This document shows, in pieces, positions 39,113 to 49,243 of a DNA stretch of 64,000 nucleotides; the stretch's first letter is position 1; every line of letters begins with the position of its first letter. Position numbers and translations under genes: made by a program. Below the pieces are notes generated by a model that saw nothing but the letters and a program-made list of their open reading frames with translations, was not told the origin of the DNA and did no database searches. This stretch comes from Apostichopus japonicus. Its lineage: Eukaryota > Echinodermata > Holothuroidea > Aspidochirotida > Stichopodidae. The stretch covers positions 1,240,001-1,304,000 of the forward strand of contig NC_092568.1 of the NCBI RefSeq assembly GCF_037975245.1, read 5' to 3'.

Positions 39113-41032
39113 CAGGCGCGTATCCAGGATTTTTTAACCCGGGGGGCGCGAATTACTATCTAAGCGGAGCGCCACCATCGGTTGGCGCGGAGCGTACAAG
39201 AAAATTTCTGGTTTTGATACCCCCCAGATCACCGGAAATGGCACTTCTCGGGCTTGAAAATGACCAACCAGATGTACACTTTTGCCTGAGTACCAAGTAT
39301 TTCCCAATAGTTTGTTTCCATCAATAACATTTTTGAAGATTGTCACCAGTCACACATCATGTTCGACCTGATTGCATGTCCTGTGGATCATTGCTTTTGT
39401 AGGTGATTCTACGTCACGGCCCACAATATCCGAAAGCCCCACTTTTCATGGTTTTAAGCCCATTGTTTGTTTAGAATTTGAAAATTCACATTTCTCGTGA
39501 ATAAAATCACTTGAAAACATACCCATAATGTTGCACAAAATTCAATCTATGGACAACCAATATAGAAAAACCCCCTTCAACCACTAACAGACAGGTCAAA
39601 ATTGCACGAGTAGAGGGAAGTATGATGATGAATGTTGGTGAGGAAATTTTCGAAAATTCAGACACAGTTAATTTATTGGTGTAGAAATATTAAAACCTCT
39701 TATAACGGCTATTATAAAACTTGGTTGAAGGAAATGAAAAATACCAGATATTTCCGATATCAGATAACCGTACACTACACACATAGGCGTAGGAGGCGGG
39801 GGCTGCAGCCCCCCCCCCCCCAACCAGATTTTTCCCCTGAAAATTCGGGCAATATGCTGAGAATTTTTCGGGCACCTACTGAAAGAAAAATTAATAGCAA
39901 TGGTGTAGCTTAAGGAAATGAATAGTTTAAAAGTTATCTCCTTGGTAATTAAAATAAAGTTCTAAGCTTGGCCGACTAATTCGCCATTACCACTGTAAAA
40001 GAGAGTTTTGACATAATTGGACCTGTATGCCTTTTCTCCATAAGACATTTCATTGTTTACATTAGCATCCGGCGGTATACTGCGCAACTTTCACGGACCG
40101 TACGGTACACGATGCGATGTAATGACCGATGCTTGCTTATATGATATTGACATTAACATGTTGAATGCGCGCTTTGCGCGCGAAAAATGTTGGTTATATT
40201 TTTCGGGCAAGTCGTTACAGCCCCCAAGTCCAATTGGGCTCCTACTACACACATAGACAGTTTTGAGGCTGTTCACCCTGGAACATGCATTTTCATGCTC
40301 ACTGATATGATGTGATATCTGCTCTTTGCTTTGCCAAGGGAGGGGCGAAGCCTGTAGGCAAACTATCTAAGCGTAGCGCCACCATGAGTTGGCGCGAAGC
40401 GTACAAGAAAATTTTGGCCGAAAATGCCTCCCAGATCGCTGGAAATGACACTTCCCAGGCCTTGTAAGTTGCATCTAAGCATTGTCTTTTTTGAAATTAC
40501 TGGCGATATCATAAAGAAAATTTGCTCGGGTGGGGGGGGGGTGGTCGCCCCTTCCCGAAATGCGTCATGTTCCCCGACGACTCGGTTGAGTTCAAGACCA
40601 GCCACAGTTGGTTCCATAGCACAATTGTACAATTGTTTAAGGCGTCCATACACAAACACGCGTTATGATAGACCATATATAGCATATATATATAGATACA
40701 TTAGTGAAAGAGGAAAAATGGAAACGTCAAAATGTCGGTGTATGGGGTAGGGTGAGGCGCACGTCCCCTCCGTAATCCTCGATCTGTCACTGGCTACCCT
40801 GTGTATATTATAGGGGTCAACGCTGTAATTATGACCGTTCCTCTTTCACTTCCCGAGGTCTTGGCGTTTATCTTCTACTCCCTCCTGTTCTCCTTTTTCT
40901 TCTTTTCCCTTCCTTCCTCTCCTCCTTTTCTTTTTTCCCCCTCCTTTTCCCTTTTTTCTTCTCTTTTTTCTCTCCTCTTTTCCTTACCCGGGGGGCGCGC
41001 GCCCCCAACGCCCCCCCCTGGATACGCACCTG
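39113..41032. mobile_element. Composite DNA-transposon block with CAGGCGCGTATCCAGG end, 5-bp TSD
   Basis: The left end is CAGGCGCGTATCCAGG and the right end reads CCTGGATACGCACCTG, an inverted repeat. GTAAT flanks both ends (39108-39112 and 41033-41037). Inside there are two partial copies of the same core, one at about 39150-39230 and one at about 40340-40560. Each has ATCTAAGCG.AGCGCCACCAT followed by a TGGCGCG/GCGTACAAGAAAAT block. A separate element is nested at about 39786-40247. Short frames such as KPEIFLYAPRQPMVALRLDS are by-products of this core and not a gene. Confidence 0.75.
39786..40247. mobile_element. Nested MITE with GCGTAGGAG ends
   Basis: The left end GGCGTAGGAGGCGGGGGCTG and the right end, reverse-complemented TAGTAGGAGCCC and further in GGGGGCTG, form an imperfect inverted repeat. 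CACACATA flanks both sides (39778-39785 and 40248-40255), giving an 8-bp target-site duplication; the identity extends to CTACACACATA. The element contains a GC hairpin (GCGCGCTTTGCGCGC near 40168). It interrupts the larger 39113-41032 block. Confidence 0.65.
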
Positions 41033-42784
41033 GTAATGAAACGTGATACCTTGTTATCTTTAGCTGGACCTGAGATGTCCATCGCTGTATTGTTTGTACA
41101 CAGTGCTGTGGGTATTGACCGCAGCTGTATGTACTGACTATACACAAGTGTCTAATTACCAATGGTAGCAAGCTGTGTGTGTGTACTTTCTGTGATCGAT
41201 GGTGGTGTCTAACAGTTCTGTTACACCTCATTCGAAACTAGGTCAGATTACCGGCACTGGACGTTTCTTTTTGCGCGAGTGCATGATCACACCCTTTAAT
41301 GGCCATTTGTACAAAAGATTCTACCCAAGTTTCCCACTCCCCAAACATCCATCCCCCACCCCCTCCACACATGTAACATTTCAACTTAATTACTGCATAT
41401 AGTAATTGTTGTAGGGCATAATTTCTGCTGGCAGAGAGTGTACATGATACCACAAGATTGAAAAAGTACATCAGGAGATTTCATAACCAGTTGAATTTAA
41501 TTCAAGTTTATTTGTTATTTCATGTCAAATACAGAAATAAAGAATGTATTTTTACAAATGCTTTGGCTACAAAATGTGTAAACCTTAGTGATCAACCACC
41601 CAAAAAAAGGAAAGGAAAGAAGAACAAAATTACTATACACAAATAATCGGTTTGAGATAATGGGATAATGGGGCAAAAAGCCTTGGTAGAACGTAACAAC
41701 CAATAATGACAAAGTAGTCAATTATTCAACTCATCAGGGTGATGGGTGGGTGTGAGAGAGGTACAGGGTGAGGTCAGAAGATGTGGAAGCCGGCTCCATG
41801 CTCTGGATGAAATTAAGTTGACACCTCTGAAATCAGCTGTCACCATTTGAGAACATTATATTGGGAGACACCTATTCCTGACAATCACACCCTCCCCAAA
41901 CCTGCTTCTCATTTTTCCTTTTCTCTGAGTTTTGTACTCAAAGAAAAACTGATTTCTAAAAATGATGTATCAATACCCTTACCGATGCAAACATTAGCTC
42001 TTTTTGATAAATAATAATAACATCTTTGGTCCCAATTCTTATGTAGCATACTGAATCTTTCATACAAAATATCTGAAGTAACAGAGATTCTTGAAGTCTT
42101 AATACCTGCTATGGCATTAATTGAAAGGAATAACATTCAAATGTAGAGCTTGCATTCCTACAGGAGTATAATATTATATGGAGGGAGTTGTGGGTGGATC
42201 GGAATTGAAGTTCTTAGTGATATCATTTAGAATACATCACTTCAAACCTTTTTTGTATTTGATCAGTTTCTACCCTCTGAAACCACCTGACACATGCTGA
42301 AAGTATATCATTGCTACTGTACTTTTTTTTTTGCTACTGTACTGCCCAAGAAAGCATCTGCCAAGCACATAGTATCAAATACTTCAGATATATCATGGTC
42401 CCTTGAGTAGATTTTTCTTCTTCTGGAACTACCACCCCTCAATCTTGGAATGTTACCCTGCAATGACTGATTCAACTATTACCCTACCAATGTTGACTTT
42501 CCACTAGGTGTTCATTTGCACCCCATAAACACGTTTTCATTCATGGTATGTTAGGCCTCTACATTCTGCTAATTTTACAGGTCATCAGTTCTATTACCAG
42601 GTACATGCCATTCAGATTTCCTTGCTGAGATTCATATCCGGTCATCAAGGGCAAGATTTCTTCCCAAGTTGAGCTTAAAAGCAAACACTTTCCAGTTTGG
42701 TCATATCAGTTCCGAAGTCCTTCATCCTTCTATCATACACACGATCATCGTTATTATTAGTTAATGCTACTGTACCAGTTTCTC

Positions 42785-45700
42785 TCAGCTGTCTTTAACG
42801 CAGTCGACATATCCAACGCTCTGCTCTCCGTCGTAGAAGAAAAAGTTGTTATGAGGAGGATTCTTCTGTGAGGCAGCCTGAGTGGAAAGGAATCAATCAT
42901 GTTATTTTGGACTGTTAAAAGGGAGGAATACAATCTTCACAAAATGCCTAGTGAGGAGACTCGGGAGAGAGCTGCAAAAATAATTGTTAATACTTACAAC
43001 CCAAACTAATATACCTGCAAGACAAGAATACAAGGGATACAAAAATGGCGATGTTACCTTGATTACTTCTTGACCAAGAATTCCTCCAACAATGGCACAT
43101 ACTGGGCTAAGCTCTCCTGCTACTAGACTGTCAGAATAAAACAAAATAATAAAAACAAAATCAATACACATTTACAGTTTCACACTAGATAGCAATTAGA
43201 GTTTATCATCAATTGGATGACTGTAACACCGTTAAGAGATTTTATTCTTTTTTTCTGGATCTGAAAATTATCAATTTTGACTGCGGTGTTATAGTACAGA
43301 CCTTGCAAAATCATCTTTTAAGTAGTCCTCTTTGACATCAAGGCTCTGAAGGACCTCTTTCTTGAGTTCCAGTATTTTACATCTGTCATTCTCGGCACTT
43401 TGAGGTTTAGGTCTCCGTCCCATAACGGATTCAAATTTAAGGAGCACTGCAAAGAGAAATGTCCAAAAAAAAAAAAAAACAGTCACAAAATTATGGTTTC
43501 CACATTTTATTCTAAAATGATTACAATCAAAAAAGGATATAAAATTTGTTAATTCAACATATGGAAATGCTAGGAGAAAACAGAATGAACACGAACATAG
43601 GTTGATACATAAACTTTGAACCCACCAACTTTATCTTCAAAATGATCATACAATGTCATTTGTTCATTTTCGGTCTATCAAAGTTACTTTCAGTCATGTT
43701 ACTGTGATTAAGTTGATAAGTGAATGAGCGTAATGGATTTAGTTTAACCTTCAATCATCAGCAGCAGCTTGTACAACTTACAATAGACTCACTAACATAC
43801 ATTCTACAACAGGCACTCTGCCTAGTTCATAAAACAGTTCTTTTTCCTCCTTAAAATAAAGTATTACATTGGCAACTCCACAAAAGGCTCATACTTGCTT
43901 AATTCTTAAGGTATCTGTGCTTGGTCACCACATTACAGCATTATAACCAAACCTTACCAAGTATTACTCACAGTAAGTTTTAACTGGTGAAAATGAGATA
44001 CCTCTGTATATGTCTTCACCATGTAAACATCAATTGATAAACACAAGTTACGTGTTTTATTTGCAAACTATTAAAAAGCATTTTGTAGCCCAGACACTTT
44101 TGTAAATTAATACTGATAACATGTAATATGTTAAACAGAATTTGAAATATTTTTAATGAAACAAGTTTTGCTCTACTGACTAGTCAAAGGAAAAAAGCTG
44201 AATTTTTCTTTGGGATTTTAAAATCGAACAGAATCTCAGCTAATGAACAAATTCAGCACAAACACTGCTTTAATAGTTTTGGTAGTGATTCTGGCAATTG
44301 TTTTTTTGTATAAAGTATATATTATGAAATGTATCAATGACCTTGTAACATAAAGAACACTGGTGGCACTCGCTTCATTTCCTTCTCGGGTATACCACCC
44401 CATTTCTTCTCTAGAGCCTCCTTGAATCTTGTGAAGTGCATCGTCCGTTTTATAAATACTGTTTCTGTGGCATCGACTTTCTGTTTCTTGGAGGGCCCTT
44501 CTCCACTGCTCCCTTTATTTTTTTTAGGCTTTTCCCTGAAATTGAGAGAGAATAGCTTAGATATTTAGGGTACAAACGCTATTATATTTAACATTTTAAA
44601 CTTTCTTCACAATGTTTAAAGTATTTTATATTATGCCTTACGTCTATTTTATTTTTTTTAATCTTTTTCTGTGGAGTTGTATCACAAGTATCTATATCCT
44701 CCAATATTAAGATGATGGTAACATTTAGTTCTTCCCAAAAATATTCCTGATTCTTAGGATTTGTTTTTTAAGTAAGTGCAATGATGCAGAAACTTACCTT
44801 CTCTGCTTGCACTGTTGGTATTAATATTCATTGTACATGGAAACATTTTAAAGGTTAGATAAAAAAAATTAAGAATTATTTGCTAATAAACAAACATACT
44901 TCTTATGTCGATGACACAGGTGTATTCCATTTTGTTTGACAAAAGAAAGTCATTCACAATTACTTGAAATTTACAAAATGAAATGTTAAGGAGTATGCAC
45001 AATTAGTACCTTGTTACCCCACCTAAAGAATCAATTATCTGGTATCACTTTGTGAAATGCTATGTAAAAGGTTAAAATCACTATACTAGTGCAAAGATGT
45101 TTAGCATATGAAACCAAGTTCACAGCCTGTCAAAACTGCAACACAAAATTTCAAAAAATCATTCCTGCTATTATTCCCCCTCCCCCCAAACCCCTCCATC
45201 TCAACTTCTCAAGTAACAAAATATTCCACTAAAACTAAATACTTCTTGCTTAGGTACTTACTCAACATAGTTATGCTCATTGAGATCTGAGAATGAATAA
45301 CCGTAGAAACCAAAGATGTCTCCTCCAAAAAATTGAATGTTGTTCTCATGGCAAAAAGTGTTCACCTTCACAATTGTCTCAGGTTTGCAGTAAGTAAGGC
45401 ACACGATATCAAACTGCTTGAAAAATGCTTCCTCTTTGTCAGTGACAGACGTTTCATTCGAAGTTACAATGACGTTGGGATTTAGCTCTTGAACTCTTGC
45501 TACAGAAGCAGTAGCTCTCTATGATGGAAAATGATATGTATGAATGAACTCATTTCTATGACATGACTTCTGTAGGATTTGCAACATCCCAGTTAATCAT
45601 TTAATGTGCTCATAAAGACAATGAATGTTAATGAGCTGCATTTAAATGTGATTATACCACCATAGAAATAAAGTTTTTCATTTAGGTAAACATTTTGTCA

Positions 45701-47562
45701 TATGATCTCTCCTTGCAATTTGTATGGTTGCTAGAAGAAGAAAAAAATCAAATTTCTTGTGGGAAGATACAGAGTGCAGTGAAGGTGCAGCATTGTGCGC
45801 ACTGCAGTGATCAGTTCTGTCTTAGTTCATAAATTTTCTCCCCTACATGTTAGTAGGCATTAAGATTTTTATTTCTTGATTGAGTTGTACTGTGATGAGG
45901 GAACAGAGAATAGTTTCAAAAGCAAACTATCCTTGAACAACTTACTAGTATACAATTATTAATTGCATACTGTATAAACTATTAGACATACATTTCAACA
46001 TTTTGCCAAAATTGATCATGTTGTATTTATATTCATAATTATAAATGATCCATGAGTAATAATCAAACTTGGATTAACTCTCTTGTATTTCAACAGTGTT
46101 TGTTACATATATATGTTTAGAGAATGCGGCTTGGCACCTACATTAACTCATTATGTACAGTATGCTGTACTTGAATTTAATTTGGATACACAATGATCAT
46201 AATTTCAATGCAAATGAAGAAGTTTCTTACATTTTTACCAACGTCCTCTCTGGTTATCAGAAACTGTGAAAAGAAATCAGCTTCAGTTACAATTTGGTCA
46301 TCCATCAGGGTAATAGATTTGATTCCTGCTAGGACAATATTCTTACAAACTTCTGCTCCAAGTCCACCCAAACCAACCAACAACATCTTGGTGACTCTCA
46401 ACCTGAAGAAGAAATGGAAGACATGTAGACACTTAGGATTGTACAGTCTAAGTCCCTCAAATAGGGTTAGCTGATCAAGAAACACATGTCCATGGCCTAT
46501 TTTAATGGCTAAACAGATAATATTCCCACAAGCAACTAGTATATATTGGAGCACTATTTTCAACTTATGATTCAACTTATGATCAACTCTGATTATGGTA
46601 CTTCAAAGCATTTTTTGTTATCTTTCCTCTCTTAAGAAGTGAATGAAGTACATGGAATTCAATGCAGTCTTGATCTGACCACAAGCGCCCTACAATAACA
46701 TACCACATTACACTAATAATGGTATTTTCCTTTATGTTCCTTTAATTTCAAGGTTGCACCCATTTGATTTGTGAGCCAGGGGAATATGAATGCATGAAGA
46801 AACCACAAATCCTATTGCAATTCTAAAAATATCCAACCAATTTAGCATTTCTAAAACCTTTGTCTATTTTAGAAAGAACAACTGACTCAAATTATTCCAT
46901 TCGTAACATCATCAAAATCAATGGTCAGTCTCAATGGAAGGGGAATGGGATTGAGAGGGGATCAAGTTGTTTGGTTTTCTTACCCCTGAGGCTTTATCTG
47001 GAGTGACCTCTCTCAAAAAGTATCATTCCATACCTTCACAACCATCTGATATCAAAACCATGGCATGCACAATCCTGTTGTTGTACACGTGAATTAGATC
47101 CCCTCCCATTATACATTTTTATTATACATCACTGTCAGCAAGTGTTGTCTTCTGTGCAACACATAACTTTCAGTGCTGCTTCTCATTTTACTTAGCTTAG
47201 GCTAACCTCATCTCATAGCAGTCAGTACTGAGCTACACACTTCAAATTGTGTTACGTGGAAGAAGGCCATGTACTATCTCAGTTAAAAACAACGAAAGTG
47301 ATATTTTGACTGTAAACGCAGTGAAGTAGTGAGCAAAACACTACAAAATTGTTTTTCGTGGAAGTAGGCCATGTACTATCGCAAGGACCAATAACGAAAG
47401 TGATATTTTGACTGTAGTGTAATTTGTAAATACAGTGAAGTGCCAAAGATACGAAAATATTCAATTTACTTACCTTTTCTGGGCATCAAGACCCCACAAT
47501 CGAATTTGCCTATCGTACAACTCTGCCTCATCCTCGGTAATAAGCTGGTCTTGGTTGGCCAT
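42785..47562 (-). CDS. SAE1: SUMO-activating enzyme subunit 1 (AOS1), 7 exons, 339 aa
   Basis: Exons: 47562-47474, 46402-46231, 45518-45262, 44535-44342, 43446-43302, 43127-43058, 42877-42785. All phases agree and the sum is 1020 nt. SAE1 pairs with SAE2/UBA2 to adenylate SUMO and pass it to the catalytic cysteine of UBA2. SAE1 supplies the inactive half-adenylation domain. The protein starts MANQDQLITEDEAELYDRQI followed by RLWGLDAQKR, the family N-terminus with the arginine that reaches into the partner's ATP site. The nucleotide-fold segment is LLVGLGGLGAEVCKNIVLAG, and the C-terminal part has SPVCAIVGGILGQEVIK and NPPHNNFFFYDG. Exon 4 carries a Lys-rich linker (KPKKNKG, KKQKV) that could act as a nuclear signal. 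Length nearly equals human SAE1 (346 aa). A transposon lies 41 bp upstream of the ATG. Confidence 0.97.
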
Positions 47563-47602
47563 TTTTCAAATGCGACCTGTTCGTGTTACTTTTGCTTGAG
47601 TT

Positions 47603-47925
47603 CAGGCGCGTAGCCAGGAATTTGCCAAGGGAGGGGCGAAACTGTAGATTCGGCATTGCAAACTATCAGAGCCGTATATACGGCTCTGCAAACTATCTAA
47701 GCGTAGCGCCACCATGATGGGCGCGGAGCGTACAAGAAAATTTTGGCTGGAAATGCCTCCCAGATTGCTGGAAAAGGCACTTCCCAGGCCTTGTTAGTTG
47801 CATCTTAGCATTTTCTCTTTTGAAAATACTAGCGATATCATAAAAACGTTAAAAAAAAATTTAAAAATATGCTCAAGGGGGGGGGGCGCCGCTGCCCCCT
47901 TCGCCCCCCCTTAGCTACGCGCCTG
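47603..47925. mobile_element. hAT-like MITE just upstream of SAE1, 8-bp TSD
   Basis: The ends are CAGGCGCGTAGCCAGG and GCTACGCGCCTG, with a perfect 8-bp direct repeat CTTGAGTT outside (47595-47602 and 47926-47933). The 323-bp body shares its core with the blocks at 40340-40560, 39150-39230 and, inverted, 16430-16510. Because the SAE1 start codon ends at 47562, the element lies in the 5' UTR or proximal promoter. It has no coding capacity. Intact duplication and ends suggest a fairly recent insertion. Confidence 0.85.
47658..47697. repeat. 20-bp perfect palindrome between 10-bp direct repeats
   Basis: GCAAACTATC occurs at 47658-47667 and 47688-47697. Between the two lies AGAGCCGTATATACGGCTCT, a perfect palindrome. 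The related copy at about 40360 has a single CAAACTATC and no palindrome, so about 30 bp were added here. The form matches a target-site duplication around a minimal inverted-repeat remnant. Confidence 0.9.
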
Positions 47926-47933
47926 CTTGAGTT

Positions 47934-49243
47934 TCCTTATATAGGGAAAATGTTAATACGAGTGACTAGACTCCGATATGGGAATTCGCTGAAGTTTGAC
48001 GCGGGAGCAGTGGGTCAAAACGACAGATCAATAAACCGCCGACCATTGTTTTATGGATGAATTTCTGCATATCTGCCAACCCAAATGGTTCGAATGAAGT
48101 CGATGAGGTCAAGAGGAAATTTTAGCGCTACTTTTTAGAAAACGCCAAGAACTTTCGTTGAAATGACATTGTAAAAGCAGCAAAGTGAATGCATGAAGTA
48201 TGTTTGTGCCTTGCTTCTTTCTTCCAAGCTTTTCATTTAGCATGCTCTCAGACTTCCGATCAAGAAAATAGAAAGGCATTTTGCCGGAGGGCTGGCACCT
48301 ACAGCAACTCGTTTCATAGTTGTTGCTGAAGGTAACAGGTTATTTTCAAGGGCATCATGACGACAAAAGGTAGGGGCACTCGAGCCCTTCCTCCTCCCCA
48401 ACAGAGAATATTTCAAATAAAGGCATTATTGGAAACAATTTTCAATTAAATCATGCTTTTGTATTTAAAGTTGAAGATCGCAAATTCATAACCTATGACC
48501 CTAACCTGGATTGCTGCAAATTATGGGGAGGTGGGGAATACTGATGGAAAGAAGTTAGGACTTTTGTTGCACCTTCCCAAATGTAATCTATAGGAAATTT
48601 TTACCACAACTGGCCATCTGGCTACACTCTATCCTATTGTCACAAACTCATGAAATCCATCCCTGTAAAAGAAAATATACCGACCAAAGCGTTCTTATAA
48701 AGCAGGCATTCAGTATCAAGAAAGGTGTATGCACAGGCAAAAAAGCAAAACAAAACAGAACAGTAAAATGTTAAATTTTCTGAAGATTTATTGCAGAGAA
48801 TTGTCTGATAAATAAGTTACTATATCGATCCCATGGGTACTCGATGGTAATCCATTTTCAACAAAATCTCTCCCTTTGCTTTGTAGGAGAGTGTCAGAGA
48901 AATAAAGCCTGTTTCCACTTTGTACCTGCTCTCAGTTCGTTATTAATGTAAAAGACATTCAGTATTTATATGGCTCAAGTCTGTCATTTCTTTGTCCATA
49001 AAACTGGACTATTTGAGTGAATTTACCACTATGAGGAACATAACTAAGAGTATGAATAAATGTCTGGAGCACACAGATTATACAGTACTTTACAGAGACT
49101 TTACAGTCAGCAGGAGAAAAAACAAATAATCATCACAAGTTTGTTTAATAAATAAGAAAACTTGAAAGTAACTATGAGCGAGTCTGGACATCTTCGGAGT
49201 ACATAATGGTCAATGCAGAAACATTCCTTGAAGGAGAGTCAAT
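47934..49243. other. Intergenic region between SAE1 and the DTD1-PAH stop
   Basis: No gene was recognised. The upper part should be the 3' UTR of the DTD1-PAH gene; a minus-strand AATAAA (48792-48787), about 450 bp past the stop, is a candidate polyadenylation signal. The lower part continues the SAE1 upstream region beyond the transposon. Confidence 0.4.

Larger units (their letters stand above)
38510..42784. other. Intergenic region between MRPS5 start and SAE1 stop
   Basis: The part next to 38509 should hold the MRPS5 promoter. A purine-rich stretch lies at 38800-38890 and a pyrimidine-rich stretch at 40890-40990. A composite transposon block spans 39113-41032. From about 41040 to 42784 I saw no gene; the upper end should carry the SAE1 3' UTR. 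Confidence 0.45.

Noticed and set aside
39134-39346. Frame with IFLYAPRQPMVALRLDS, also seen inverted at 16402-16668
   Set aside because: The shared peptide comes from the repeated core of a non-autonomous transposon family, not from a conserved gene.
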